A stretch of DNA of 64,000 bases from Kitasatospora gansuensis (lineage in GTDB: Bacteria; Actinomycetota; Actinomycetes; Streptomycetales; Streptomycetaceae), in assembly GCF_014203705.1 (NCBI RefSeq), contig NZ_JACHJR010000001.1, positions 6,944,001 through 7,008,000 of the forward strand. The letters run 5' to 3'. The notes below the pieces were generated by a model. It ran no database searches and was not told the origin of the DNA. It saw nothing but the letters and a program-made list of their open reading frames with translations. Position 1 is the stretch's first letter. Each line of letters begins with the position of its first letter. The position numbers were made by a program, and so were the translations under genes. This document shows positions 30,831-39,838 of this stretch, one piece after another.

Positions 30831-33242
30831 TCAGATCGTCACACCGGGAAGGGCAGCCGCACCGCTCCGGGGCGGGGGCACCGGCAGATCGGCGGGCACC
30901 AGCAGCTGGAGCTCCTCGGTGGACGGGTCGGCCAGCTGGGCCACCCGCATCGCGTGCCGCTCCACCATGGTCTCGAAGACCTGCCGCGCGGTCCGGCCGT
31001 TGCCGAAGCCCGGGCCGCGCTCCAGCCCGGCGAAGTGCTCCAGCAGGGCGCCCTCGGTCGCCCCGGCGAGGGCGTACTCGTGCTCGGCGCACTGCGATCG
31101 GGCGATCTCCAGCAGCTCGGCGGCGGTGTAGTCCGGGAAGGTGACGGTGCGGGAGAACCGGGAGGACACCCCGGGGTTGGCGCTCAGGAAGCGCTCCATC
31201 TCGACCGTGTACCCGGCCACGATCACCACCACCTCGTCCCGGTGGTCCTCCATCAGCTTGACCAGGGTGTCGATCGCCTCCCGGCCGAAGTCCCTGGCAC
31301 CGTCCTCGGGCGCCAGCGCGTACGCCTCGTCGATGAACAGCACCCCGCCCCTGGCCTTGTCGAAGGCGGCCTGGGTGCGGATCGCGGTGGAGCCGATGTG
31401 CTCGCCGACCAGGTCGACCCGGGCCACCTCGACCAGGTGGCCCTGCTGGAGCACGCCGAGCGAGGCCAGGATCTCGCCGTAGAGCCGGGCCACCGTGGTC
31501 TTGCCGGTGCCGGGGGAGCCGGTGAAGACCAGGTGGCGGCGGAGCGAGGGGGCCTTGAGCCCGGCCTGCCGGCGGCGGCGGCCGACCGAGATCAGGTCGA
31601 TCAGGGTGCGCACCTCCTGCTTCACGGTGGCCAGGCCGATCAGCGACTCCAGCTCGGCCAGCGCCTCGTCGGCCGGGCGGCAGTCCGGGATCGGGGCGAT
31701 CGTGGCGGCCACCGGGGCGGCGGCGGTGGTGAGTTGGGCGGTCCTGGGGGCGGGCAGCTCCGGCGCGGCCGGGGCCACGTCGTCGGAGACGCAGCCCTCG
31801 GTGACCGGGCCCGGCTCGGAGAACTCGAAGCCCGCCTGCTCGTTCTGCTCGGCCCGGCAGCGGGTCAGCGCGGTGCGGCAGCCGTCCAGCACGTAGAAGC
31901 CGAAGCCCTTGCCGTGCGAGACCCGGCAGTCGGTGAAACTGCCCCGGCCCTGGGCGAAGACGTAGACGGCGGCCTCGGCCGCGCCGCGCACCGTGCAGTC
32001 GGAGAGCTCGGGGTCGGCGCCCTTGGTGACGATCACCCCGGTGCTCACCTCGGAGATCTCACAGCCGGTCAGCCGCCCGCCGCTGCCGTGGTCGCGGAAC
32101 CAGAGCCCGGTGCCGGCCTCCTGGATCCGGCAGTCGGCCAGGGCCACCGTGGCGCCGCCGCTGACCGAGACCGCCGAGCTGCCGATCCGGCTGAACGAGC
32201 AGTCCGTGGCGGTCACCCGGGAGCCCTGGTCGAGCACCGAGAGGGCGTCCCGCAGGTCGTGCAGCGAGCAGTCGGTGAGGGTGAGTTCGGCTCCGGCGCA
32301 GACCCAGACGGCGGGGAAGTCGCTGCTGCTGGAGTGGATCTCGCTGGCCACTGCCTCGGCGTGGGTGCCGGGCTCCCAGACCGAGAGCGCGCCCCGGCCG
32401 AAGTCCTGCAGGGTGGTCTGCTCCAGGCGCAGCCGGGAGCCCCGGCGCAGGTCGGCGGCGTTCTCCGGCAGGTCGTGCACCCGGCAGCCGGTCAGGGTCA
32501 GCTCGGCGCCGGTGTCCAGGGTGAGGCCGTTGCCGGTGACCCGGTGGATCTCACAGTCGGTCAGCCGGCCGCTCGCCTGGGACTCGGCCTGGACGCCGCT
32601 GCCGCGGATCTCGTAGATCTCACAGCCGGTCAGCTCGGCGGTGCTGCCCTGCTCGGCGAGCAGCACCCCGGCGCCGCCCGCGTGGTGCACCCGGCAGTTG
32701 GTCAGCCGGGCGCTGGCGCCGTCCAGTACGGCCAGACCGGCCTGGGCGGAGGCGGCCAGTTCGGTGTCCTCGGCGAGCAGCGCGGCGCCGGAGCGCAGCC
32801 GTACGCCGAGGCCGCTCGGGTTGAGCACGGTGCAGCCGCGCAGCACCGCCTCGGCGCGGTCGGTGAGTTCGACGCCGACGGCGGCCCGGGTCTCCACCCG
32901 GCAGCCGGTGAGCTCGGCGGTGGCGTCCGGGCCGGTGATCAGGACCGCCGGGGCGGTGGACTCGCCGCCCTCGATCACCAGGCCGTGCACCTGGGCGGCG
33001 GCGGTGACGGTGAGCGGGACGCCGCCGGCCGGGTTGATCCGGACGCTGCCCGGGCCGTCGGCGGGGCGGAGCACGACGGCCTTGTCCAGGACCACGTTCT
33101 CCCGGAAGGTGCCCGCGCGCAGGGTCAGCGTGTCGCCCGGCTCGGCGGCGGCGAGCGCCTCGGCCAGGGTCTCGTACTCGCCCGCCCGGCGCCGCCAGCG
33201 CGAGGCGCTGTCCTGCGTGACCCGGACCCTGTGCTCAGCCAT
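30831..33242 (-). CDS. Beta-helix repeat protein fused to an EccA/CbxX-type AAA+ ATPase
   Basis: The 803-residue protein has a pectate-lyase-like right-handed beta-helix N terminus (about 15-490). It is built from some twenty repeats of 23 residues with the pattern LTGCRV or LTDCEI, the T/DC turn recurring in each. A short Ala/Pro linker leads to an AAA+ module (about 545-790): Walker A GSPGTGKTTVARLYGE (about 574), Walker B GVLFIDEAYAL (about 630), an IVAGY sensor segment, and ARGININE-finger-like SSRFSRTVTF. The AAA part is of the CbxX/CfqX-EccA type used in ESX secretion. The beta-helix is a likely recognition surface. No ESX gene is in the window. Confidence 0.85.
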   Translation of the reverse strand: MAEHRVRVTQDSASRWRRRAGEYETLAEALAAAEPGDTLTLRAGTFRENVVLDKAVVLRPADGPGSVRINPAGGVPLTVTAAAQVHGLVIEGGESTAPAVLITGPDATAELTGCRVETRAAVGVELTDRAEAVLRGCTVLNPSGLGVRLRSGAALLAEDTELAASAQAGLAVLDGASARLTNCRVHHAGGAGVLLAEQGSTAELTGCEIYEIRGSGVQAESQASGRLTDCEIHRVTGNGLTLDTGAELTLTGCRVHDLPENAADLRRGSRLRLEQTTLQDFGRGALSVWEPGTHAEAVASEIHSSSSDFPAVWVCAGAELTLTDCSLHDLRDALSVLDQGSRVTATDCSFSRIGSSAVSVSGGATVALADCRIQEAGTGLWFRDHGSGGRLTGCEISEVSTGVIVTKGADPELSDCTVRGAAEAAVYVFAQGRGSFTDCRVSHGKGFGFYVLDGCRTALTRCRAEQNEQAGFEFSEPGPVTEGCVSDDVAPAAPELPAPRTAQLTTAAAPVAATIAPIPDCRPADEALAELESLIGLATVKQEVRTLIDLISVGRRRRQAGLKAPSLRRHLVFTGSPGTGKTTVARLYGEILASLGVLQQGHLVEVARVDLVGEHIGSTAIRTQAAFDKARGGVLFIDEAYALAPEDGARDFGREAIDTLVKLMEDHRDEVVVIVAGYTVEMERFLSANPGVSSRFSRTVTFPDYTAAELLEIARSQCAEHEYALAGATEGALLEHFAGLERGPGFGNGRTARQVFETMVERHAMRVAQLADPSTEELQLLVPADLPVPPPRSGAAALPGVTI

Positions 33243-33351
33243 GACGACCTGCCATCCCCACCTCAGTCAACGACCTGCCCGGACGCTGCGGTTGCCACAC
33301 CGGGTACAACGAGCGAGCAGGTTTTCGGTTCCGACGCGCCGGGCCGCGGGG

Positions 33352-34206
33352 CTACTCCAGGACGGTCAGTTCGTCGCCGAGGTGCAGGGTGCCGAGCAGG
33401 CCCCTGAAGCCTTCGGGGCGCTCGGGGATCAGGTTCTGACCGAAGACCAGCTTCTGGCCGATCTTGTGGTGGCGGCCGAGCGCGCGGAGCGGCTCGGGGC
33501 CGCGGCGGACGCCGGTCTCCTGGTCGGTGGTGGTGACCAGGCAGCGGCCGCAGGGCCCGGCCACCCGGAAGGTCAGCTCGCCGATCCTGACCCGGCGCCA
33601 GTTGTCCTCGGCCCAGGCGGCGGTGCCGTCGACCACCAGGTTGGGGCGGAACCGCTCCATCGGGAGGGCGGCCGCCTTCTGCTCGTCGTCCGGGTGGTCC
33701 TCGGCGATCCGGGCGTTCAGCTCGTCGAGCGAGCCGGTGGTGGTGAGCAGCAGGGGGTAGCCGTCGGCCATCGTCACGGTGTCGCCGGGGCCCGCGTGCT
33801 CGGGGTCGACCGGCCGGCTCAGCGGGTCGTCCAGGTGCACCAGCCGGACGCCGGGGAAGTAGCCGGCGAACCAGTCGTTGACCTCGGGGGCGGCCAGCGC
33901 GGTGGTGAAGAAATCGCCGAACACCTCGGCCTTGACCTCGGGGTCGCCGTCGGCGGTGGAGGGCGCGGCCACCTCCAGCCGGTCGCCGTCGGGCGCGGTG
34001 ATCGCCAGCGAGCCGTCCGGGGAGGGCAGCACCCGGAACTGGCCGAGGGCGGGTTCTTCGCGCTGGGTGACCGCCCGGCCGCTCTCGTCCACCAGCATCC
34101 AGCGCCGGTCGCCGAGCAGTCCCCAGGGCTCGACCTGGGCACTCTCCGGGCTCAGCCGGTAGACGGACTTGATGGGGTAGATGTACAGACCCGTGAGCTG
34201 TGGCAT
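33352..34206 (-). CDS. MOSC domain protein
   Basis: The 284-residue protein begins with a MOSC N-terminal beta-barrel (MPQLTGLYIYPIKSVYRLS, where IYPIKS is the family motif, then GDRRWMLVD). The C-terminal MOSC domain includes RFRPNLVVDGTAAWAED, VRIGELTFRVAGPCGRCLVT with the conserved Cys, and TTDQETGVRR. MOSC proteins bind Mo cofactor and reduce N-hydroxylated compounds (mARC, YcbX). The C-terminal ferredoxin domain of YcbX is absent, so it needs an external electron donor. ATG 34206 is preferred to a longer upstream frame. It is a single-gene unit, with a strong hairpin upstream. Confidence 0.9.
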   Translation of the reverse strand: MPQLTGLYIYPIKSVYRLSPESAQVEPWGLLGDRRWMLVDESGRAVTQREEPALGQFRVLPSPDGSLAITAPDGDRLEVAAPSTADGDPEVKAEVFGDFFTTALAAPEVNDWFAGYFPGVRLVHLDDPLSRPVDPEHAGPGDTVTMADGYPLLLTTTGSLDELNARIAEDHPDDEQKAAALPMERFRPNLVVDGTAAWAEDNWRRVRIGELTFRVAGPCGRCLVTTTDQETGVRRGPEPLRALGRHHKIGQKLVFGQNLIPERPEGFRGLLGTLHLGDELTVLE

Positions 34207-34277
34207 GGTCCCATCCTGCCAGTTGTCCCGGCGGCGCCGTACGAGGGTGGTCCGCACACGCGCGGGAGACGCGCGAA

Positions 34278-34315
34278 GGCCGCCCGGACCGTGGTGCGAA
34301 GTGGTCCGGGCGGCC
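34278..34315 (-). terminator. Hairpin after the DUF6643-like gene
   Basis: The arms ggccgcccggacc (34278-34290) and ggtccgggcggcc (34303-34315) form a perfect 13-bp stem. It lies past the leftward gene ending at 34388 and before the MOSC start, so it separates the two. Confidence 0.75.
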
Positions 34316-34387
34316 CTCGGGACGACCGTGGTGCCCTGCTCCGTCCGGCTCCCCCCTGGGGCCGGGCAGGTGGTGCGGTGGCTGGGG

Positions 34388-35053
34388 TCAGTAGGCGTTC
34401 CCCTGGAAGCCGGGCTGCGGGTACTGGCCCTGCTCGGCGTACTGCGGGCGGGGCTGCTGGACCGGGCGGACCGGGGCCACCGGAGCGGCCGGGCGGAGCT
34501 GGTTGCCGCCGAAGCTCTGGTCCTGGTAGCCCTGCGCGGACTGGCCGTTGAAGCCCTGCGGCGCGCCCTGGTAGCCGCCCTGCGGGGCGAAGTTCGGGGC
34601 GGTGGCGTAGCCCTGCGCACCGAAGGCCTGGCCGGCCTGCTGGTACTGCTGGAAGCCGGGGCCGGGTGCGGCGGGGCGCTGCGGCGGCAGGTACGGCTGC
34701 TGCTGACCGCCGTAGCCGGGGACCGGCGGCTGCGGGGCGGCGGCGTACTGCTGGGCCGGGATGTACTGGGTGGCGGGGGCGGCACTGCTCGGGCCGGGGC
34801 TCAGTGCGAGCCGGGCCGGCGGCAGCGCGGGCAGGTTGCTCGCGGGGCTGTCGAAGCCCGTAGTCCCGTACCCGGAACCGTAGTTGGAGCCGTAGCCGTA
34901 TCCGCCGGTGGCGGGCGGAAGGGCGGCGGGCACATTGATGGGGGCGATCTGCGGGACACCGCGCTCTGCGACCAAGCTGTCGTAGATGGGCGTGCCGGAG
35001 CTGAAGGACGGAGAGGGGTAGCCGACTCCGTCGTAGGAGCGGGGCGAGGTCAT
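34388..35053 (-). CDS. DUF6643-like low-complexity protein
   Basis: The 221-residue protein begins MTSPRSYDGVGYPSPSFSS, a start typical of DUF6643 proteins of streptomycetes. It has a short conserved segment (SSGTPIYDSLVAERGVPQIA) before a Gly/Pro/Gln/Ala/Tyr-rich tail with repeated QQY, GYG and PQ units that is almost certainly disordered. There is no signal peptide, membrane segment or enzyme motif. The function is unknown; disordered tails of this type occur in proteins that form filaments or condensates. The DUF name is from memory. Confidence 0.65.
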   Translation of the reverse strand: MTSPRSYDGVGYPSPSFSSGTPIYDSLVAERGVPQIAPINVPAALPPATGGYGYGSNYGSGYGTTGFDSPASNLPALPPARLALSPGPSSAAPATQYIPAQQYAAAPQPPVPGYGGQQQPYLPPQRPAAPGPGFQQYQQAGQAFGAQGYATAPNFAPQGGYQGAPQGFNGQSAQGYQDQSFGGNQLRPAAPVAPVRPVQQPRPQYAEQGQYPQPGFQGNAY

Positions 35054-35377
35054 GGGGCATACCGTAAGCCCACAATGTGCCTGCTGAGGAGAGTGGGAGG
35101 CGTAGGAGTTCCAGTGTTTACGTACTCTTCGCTAGAACAACTCGCTCGAAAGTGTGACAGTCGGACATTTCGCCATCGCTTTCCGGCCAATCAGGGGTTG
35201 CGGCGGAGGGCTGACGGAGGGTCGAACGGTCGGCGAACGGACCGTGTCCGCGCGCACCCGTGAACCCGGCGGCGAGCCGAGGGCGCGTGGCGTGATCCGT
35301 GAGCCCCCCGGGCCGGGCGCCGGACATGCCGCGGCCCGGCAGCACGGGACTGCCGGGCCGGGCGGGCGCCGCGGGGG
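35054..35377. other. Intergenic region of 324 bases with mscL terminator
   Basis: The gap separates the leftward DUF6643-like gene from leftward mscL. Its left part is relatively AT-rich (tgtttacgtactcttcgct near 35113) and is the likely promoter region of the DUF6643-like gene. The right part holds a terminator (35332-35360). No further gene was seen. Confidence 0.45.
35332..35360 (-). terminator. Terminator after mscL
   Basis: An 11-bp stem pairs cggcccggcag (35332-35342) with ctgccgggccg (35350-35360) around a 7-base loop. It lies 18 bases past the mscL stop. Confidence 0.7.
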
Positions 35378-35821
35378 CTAGCGGGAGGCGAGCGCCTGGG
35401 CCGGGAAGCCGGGGCGGCCGGCCAGCTCCGAGGTGCAGTGCGAGCAGCGCACGGCGGCGGCCGGAATCGAGCTCAGGCAGTCCGGGCAGTCGGTCTTGGC
35501 CACCGGGACGTCCTTGATCGGCTCGAACCGCGCCTGCAGCCGGCCGACCGGGAGCACCACGGCGAAGTAGATCACCGCGCTGATCAGGATGAAGCTGATC
35601 AGGGCGTTCAGGAACGCGCCGTACGGGAAGCTGGTGCCGCCGATCTCGAAGGAGCGCTTGCTGTAGTCGCCGACCGCGCCGGTGGCGACACCGAGCAGCG
35701 GGGTGAGGAAGGCCGTGACGAAGCCGGTCACGACGGCGGTGAAGGCCGCGCCGATCACGATACCGACCGCGAGGTCCACGACGTTTCCGCGCAGCAGGAA
35801 GCTGCGGAATCCCTTGAACAC
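35378..35821 (-). CDS. mscL: MscL mechanosensitive channel with zinc-ribbon tail
   Basis: The protein has the canonical MscL start MFKGFRSFLLRGNVVDLAVG when read from GTG 35821, which has GGAG five bases upstream; a TTG at 35833 would add four residues. Helix 1 (about 14-41), a periplasmic loop (about 42-65), and helix 2 (about 66-92) follow, with the RLQARFE cytoplasmic helix start. MscL opens under osmotic downshock to release solutes. The usual C-terminal helical bundle is replaced by a Cys4 motif: CPDC (112-115) and CSHC (126-129), a zinc-ribbon-like fold. The gene is monocistronic between two hairpins. Confidence 0.9.
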   Translation of the reverse strand: MFKGFRSFLLRGNVVDLAVGIVIGAAFTAVVTGFVTAFLTPLLGVATGAVGDYSKRSFEIGGTSFPYGAFLNALISFILISAVIYFAVVLPVGRLQARFEPIKDVPVAKTDCPDCLSSIPAAAVRCSHCTSELAGRPGFPAQALASR

Positions 35822-35979
35822 CGGGAACTCCAAACCATGAGTAGGCCGGGAGACCGGCCGGGGGAGGGTGGGGCCAGCAGGCCCAGCGGGTCATTCTGCC
35901 CACCCAACCCCCTTGTGGTCCAAGTGAGTTCACCCTATCCGCCTAATCGCCGCACCCCCGTGCGAGGCCCGAAAGGGCT

Positions 35980-36011
35980 TGCCGCCCGGCCCGTGCGGGC
36001 ACCGGGCGGCA
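35980..36011 (-). terminator. Terminator of the 44-36 kb polysaccharide operon
   Basis: The arms tgccgcccgg (35980-35989) and ccgggcggca (36002-36011) enclose a second small cccgtgcggg hairpin. It follows the stop of the DegT gene by about 12 bases. Confidence 0.75.
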
Positions 36012-36022
36012 GACCGATGGCC

Positions 36023-37222
36023 TCAGAGCCCGGCGGCGCGCAGGCGCTCCGCATACGCCTGGATCCGGACCACCGCCGCGGCGGTCCTGCGCACGGTCGC
36101 GGCGTCCATCTGGGTCCACAGCGGAACGGTGAGCACGGCGGCGGCCAGCCGGTCGGTGACCGGCAGCGCCTCGGCCTGGCCGAGGTGGGCGTACGCCTGC
36201 TGACGCTGCACCGGCGGGTGGAAGTAGCGCCGGGTGTCGATGCCCTCCGCCTTCAGCGCCCGGCCCAGCTCGTCCGCGGTGAGGCCGAAGACCTCGGCGT
36301 CCAGGATCAGGGTCAGGTCCTTGAAGGTGGAGACGTCGCCCTCCTCGGGCAGTGCCAGCCGCAGGCCGGGCAGACCCGCGGTGGCCCGGGCGAACTCGGC
36401 CACCAGCTCGCCCCGGTGGGCCACCCGCTCGGGCAGCCCGGCCAGCCAGGTCAGCCCGACCGCCGCGTGCAGCTCGCTCATCCGGGCGTTCAGACCGGGG
36501 AAGAGAGTGTTGTAGTCACCGGGGTTGCCGTAGTCCCGGCCGTGCCGCAGGGTCTGCGCGAGCGCCGCGTCCCGGGTGGCGACCAGGCCGCCCTCGCCCG
36601 CCACCGCGACCTTGGTCGGGCTCATGCTGAACACCTCGGCCAGGCCGAAGTTGCCCACCGGCACGCCCTTGCGGCTGGAGCCGAAGCCGTGCGCGGAGTC
36701 GTAGACCAGCGGCAGCCCGGCCGAGTCGGCGATCCGCTGCAGCTCCTCGGTCTGGCAGGGGGTGCCGTAGACGTGGGTGGCCATCAGCGCGGCCGGGTTC
36801 TCGGCCGCCTTCAGCCGGGCCTCGGCGTCCGCCGGGTCCAGCGTGATGTCCGCTTCCCTGGCCTCGGCGAACAGCGGGGTGCCGCCCGCCCAGTGCGCCG
36901 CGTGCGCGGTGGCCGAGAAGGTGAAGCCCGGCATCAGCACCGGCCGGCCCCCGCCCACCCCGGCGGCCTGCAGCACCAGCATCAGTCCGGCGGTGCAGTT
37001 GGACACCGCCACCACGTGCGGCACGTCCAGCAGTTCGGCGGCCCGCTGCTCGAGCTCGGCCACCGTCCGGCCGTTGGTCAGCATGCCGCTGTCCAGCACG
37101 GCGCCGAGCCGCTCCAGCAGGCCGGCCCGGTCCGGTACCTGAACCCGGGTCAGCGGCAGTCCTTCGGGGAAGGCGGGCGTGCCGCCGAGGAAGGCGGGCG
37201 AAGAAGCATCAGTGGAAGTCAT
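36023..37222 (-). CDS. DegT/DnrJ/EryC1-family sugar aminotransferase
   Basis: The 399-residue protein is a PLP-dependent nucleotide-sugar aminotransferase. It shows SGMLTNGRTVAELEQRAAEL at the N terminus (given here in part as SGMLTNG), VAVSNCTAGLMLVLQA, PGFTFSATAHA, YDSAHGFGSSRKG and the PLP lysine in SPTKVAVAGEGGLVAT. Members convert keto-sugars such as UDP-4-keto-6-deoxy sugars to amino sugars. It is the last gene of the leftward operon, overlapping the polymerase-like gene by 14 bases. With the PglD-like and PglC-like genes at 59-60 kb it could provide an amino sugar for a surface glycan. The dehydratase that would make its substrate is not in the window. Confidence 0.85.
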   Translation of the reverse strand: MTSTDASSPAFLGGTPAFPEGLPLTRVQVPDRAGLLERLGAVLDSGMLTNGRTVAELEQRAAELLDVPHVVAVSNCTAGLMLVLQAAGVGGGRPVLMPGFTFSATAHAAHWAGGTPLFAEAREADITLDPADAEARLKAAENPAALMATHVYGTPCQTEELQRIADSAGLPLVYDSAHGFGSSRKGVPVGNFGLAEVFSMSPTKVAVAGEGGLVATRDAALAQTLRHGRDYGNPGDYNTLFPGLNARMSELHAAVGLTWLAGLPERVAHRGELVAEFARATAGLPGLRLALPEEGDVSTFKDLTLILDAEVFGLTADELGRALKAEGIDTRRYFHPPVQRQQAYAHLGQAEALPVTDRLAAAVLTVPLWTQMDAATVRRTAAAVVRIQAYAERLRAAGL

Positions 37223-38732
37223 GGTCGGGTCGATCCCCCCTGGGTCGAGGTGGTGGCTGGGAATTGCCGCCGGGACCGCCCACGCGGGCCGGGCGGAGCA
37301 CGGTGGTCGGCCGGTGTGAACCCCACTGGCCCGGCTGCACCCGCCAGACCGGCGGCCGGGAGCGCCGGCGGCCCGCCGGGCGGTCGTCGGCGCCTTCGGG
37401 CCGGGGCACGGCCAGCAGGACGAGCACCAGCGGCAGCACCTGGACCCGCTCGCGGGACAGGATGCCGAGGTTGTTGATGGTCGAGAAGGCCCAGCAGAAC
37501 AGCAGCGTGTACACCAGCGCGAAGGCGATGTACGAGCGGCGCAGGAACAGCCGGGGCAGCTGACGCATCCTCGGCCAGCCCCGGATGAACATCACCAGCA
37601 GGGCGAAGCACTCCACCGACTGGAACAGGCTCTGGATGTTGGACGCCTCGAACGGGAACGGCCGGAACAGCACGCTGACCACGGCCATCGGCAGCCCGGC
37701 CGGGTTGAGGCTGAAGGCCGGGGCGGCGTCCTCGGCGGGTGCCTGGTTGATCACCGAATTGCCCTGCGAGGTACGGCGGGAGGTCTCCGAGAGCACCTGG
37801 TTGACCGAGTCGCCACCGCCGCCGGTGGTGCCGAAGAAGGTGTTGACCTGTTGCAGCATCAGCATCACCATCGCGCCCAGCACCACCACGGTCACCACCA
37901 TCCGCAGCGGCCCCAGCGCACTGACCTGCTTGGGCCGCTTGCGCAGCACGTACGCCACGGTGAGCCCGGCCCCGGCCAGCACGGTGACGTGCGGGCGGAC
38001 CATCGCGGTGCCCAGCGAGCCGAGCGCGATGAACAGGAAGGCCCCGAACCGGCGGTCCAGCAGCCGGGCCACCCCGTAGGTGGTCAGGCCGAGACAGAAC
38101 ATCATCCAGGCGTCCTTGCCGATGCTGGACGGCCAGAACAGCAGCGAGGGCAGGAAGAAGACCAGCTTGGCGTAGCGCCGGGTGTCCGCCTCCGGGAAGG
38201 CGATCTGCAGCGCTCGCCAGAACAGCAGCAGCCCCCAGAAACCGAGCCAGGAGAACACCAGGAAGCCACCGACCAGGGACGGACCGGTGATCGCGTAGAC
38301 CACCCCGGTGACGATGATGATGAAGCCGGTGCCCGCGACCTTCATGCCGAGGTCGTAGTGGATGCCCGAGGAGAAGTCCGCCTGGTCCAGGAAGAGCGCC
38401 AGTTCGCCGCCCTTCTGGTGGTACATCTTGGCGTCCGCCGCGCCGCCGTAGAGCACGAAGGCCATCAGGTAGCGGGGGAAGGCGCAGAGCAGTTTGAGCG
38501 CCATCGCCAGCATCAGCAGTTTGAAGATGTCCCGCTCGGGGTTGGCGGCGGCCACCCGGGCCAGGATCGGGGTGCCGATCGCCATCAGGGCCGGCAGCAC
38601 CAGCAGGGCGCCCCAGGTGTCGTAACTGGTGTGCACCATGGCCAGTACGAACACGGTGACGTACCCGAGCACCAGCGCCCCGGCCACCACGGACGGCCAG
38701 GGGACCGCCCGCAGCAGCGGGTGCCGGCCCAT
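37209..38732 (-). CDS. Wzy-like polysaccharide polymerase (membrane protein)
   Basis: The 507-residue protein has about ten membrane helices (for example VVAGALVLGYVTVFVLAMV, FIIIVTGVVYAITG, MVVTVVVLGAMVMLMLQQ), a large loop around 290-330 with STINQAPAE-like polar sequence (GNSVINQAPAEDAAPA), and a basic Pro/Arg-rich cytoplasmic tail (GADDRPAGRRRSRPP). No catalytic motif is diagnostic in this class; the assignment to Wzy-like or O-antigen-ligase-like membrane enzymes rests on topology and context. It overlaps the GNAT gene by one base and the DegT gene by 14. Confidence 0.6.
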   Translation of the reverse strand: MGRHPLLRAVPWPSVVAGALVLGYVTVFVLAMVHTSYDTWGALLVLPALMAIGTPILARVAAANPERDIFKLLMLAMALKLLCAFPRYLMAFVLYGGAADAKMYHQKGGELALFLDQADFSSGIHYDLGMKVAGTGFIIIVTGVVYAITGPSLVGGFLVFSWLGFWGLLLFWRALQIAFPEADTRRYAKLVFFLPSLLFWPSSIGKDAWMMFCLGLTTYGVARLLDRRFGAFLFIALGSLGTAMVRPHVTVLAGAGLTVAYVLRKRPKQVSALGPLRMVVTVVVLGAMVMLMLQQVNTFFGTTGGGGDSVNQVLSETSRRTSQGNSVINQAPAEDAAPAFSLNPAGLPMAVVSVLFRPFPFEASNIQSLFQSVECFALLVMFIRGWPRMRQLPRLFLRRSYIAFALVYTLLFCWAFSTINNLGILSRERVQVLPLVLVLLAVPRPEGADDRPAGRRRSRPPVWRVQPGQWGSHRPTTVLRPARVGGPGGNSQPPPRPRGDRPDHDFH

Positions 38733-39781
38733 CAGAAGACCTCCAGGTCACCGAGGGTGAAGCGGAACTCCGTGCGGCCGGGCGGCGGTTGGCCCGCCGG
38801 GGTCCTGGCGGCCAGCCGCAGGCCGGTGCGCGGTGCGCGCAGGTAGCCGACCCGCAGCGCCGCCCGGGCGGCCTCGGTGCCGGGGGCCAGATGGGTGGCG
38901 ACGTGGTCGCCGCCGGCCCGGGCCGCCGCCCGGAGCAGCCGGGCCGCGGCCTCGCCGTCGCCGGGGCGGACGATCAGGTCGGCCAGGGTGAACTCGACCA
39001 GCGGCCCGCGTCGCCGGGGCCGGCCGAACGCCACCCCGGCCAGCTCGCCGCCCCGGTGACAGGTGATCACCCGGTAGTCCAGGCCGGGTGCGTCGCCGTA
39101 CCGCCAGCGCAGGAACTCCTCGGTGCGCGGCACCGCGATCCGGCCGTCCGGCGCGTCCGCCGCCGCTCGCTCGTCGAGCAGTCCCTTGACCGGCTCGGTG
39201 CCGAACCAGTCGGCGGCGGTGGGCAGTTCGCAGGCCACCGGGCCGGCCGCGGCCCGGCGCCGGGTGAGCGCGGCGCGGGCGCCCCGGGCGAACGAGAGCG
39301 GGCGGGCCACCCGCAGCGTGACCGGGACCTGGCCGAGGTCCTGCCAGCCCATCCGCAGATAGCCGGGCAGGCTGTTGCCGTTCGGCGTGTTGAAGACCAA
39401 CTCGGTCTCAGGGGCGACCTGTTCGAGCAGGTCGGTGGTCAGGCGGCGGAAGATGCCCCGGCCCTGGAAGTCGGGGTGGGTGGCGGTGTCCACCGGGCGG
39501 ACGGCCCGGAGCACCTGCCCGGCGCGCTGCCACTCCCAGCGCAGGAACAGCCGGACGCCGACGATCCGGCCCGCCGGGGTGACGGCCACCAGACCGGGGC
39601 TGGCACCGAACGGGTTGCGGCGGTGCTTCCAGTCGAAGAACTCGGCGGTCCGGGTACCGGTCGGGCCGCCCGCCAGCGAGGCGGTCAGCAGGTCCAGCAC
39701 GGCGGGCGTGTCGGCCGGGGCGAGCGGACGGAAGGTCAGCTCGGCGGCTTCGTCCCGGACTTGCTCGGGGCTCGCGCTCAC
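38732..39781 (-). CDS. GNAT-fold acyltransferase in the polysaccharide operon
   Basis: GTG 39781 is preceded by GAGGAAG. The 349-residue protein has a GNAT-like N-terminal half (ELTFRPLAPADTPAVLDLL; THPDFQGRGIFRRLTTDLLE, in which FQGRGI is the acetyl-CoA loop; FNTPNGNSLPGYLRMGW) and a second partial copy (about 200-345), a two-domain layout seen in polysaccharide clusters. It may acetylate the glycan or an amino sugar. Overlap of stop and start with the downstream polymerase-like gene indicates translational coupling. Confidence 0.75.
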   Translation of the reverse strand: MSASPEQVRDEAAELTFRPLAPADTPAVLDLLTASLAGGPTGTRTAEFFDWKHRRNPFGASPGLVAVTPAGRIVGVRLFLRWEWQRAGQVLRAVRPVDTATHPDFQGRGIFRRLTTDLLEQVAPETELVFNTPNGNSLPGYLRMGWQDLGQVPVTLRVARPLSFARGARAALTRRRAAAGPVACELPTAADWFGTEPVKGLLDERAAADAPDGRIAVPRTEEFLRWRYGDAPGLDYRVITCHRGGELAGVAFGRPRRRGPLVEFTLADLIVRPGDGEAAARLLRAAARAGGDHVATHLAPGTEAARAALRVGYLRAPRTGLRLAARTPAGQPPPGRTEFRFTLGDLEVF

Positions 39782-39838
39782 GATGGTGGTCTTCCTCTCG
39801 GAGGGCGCTCGGAGGGGCGGGGCGGGCAAGGGGGCGGG

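Noticed and set aside
30954..33407. 817-codon plus-strand frame antisense to the AAA+ gene
   Set aside because: Composition follows the beta-helix repeats on the other strand; no start signal or domain.
35054..35377. Possible small gene upstream of the DUF6643-like gene
   Set aside because: Only short frames lacking codon bias or start signals; the gap is better explained by a promoter and terminator.
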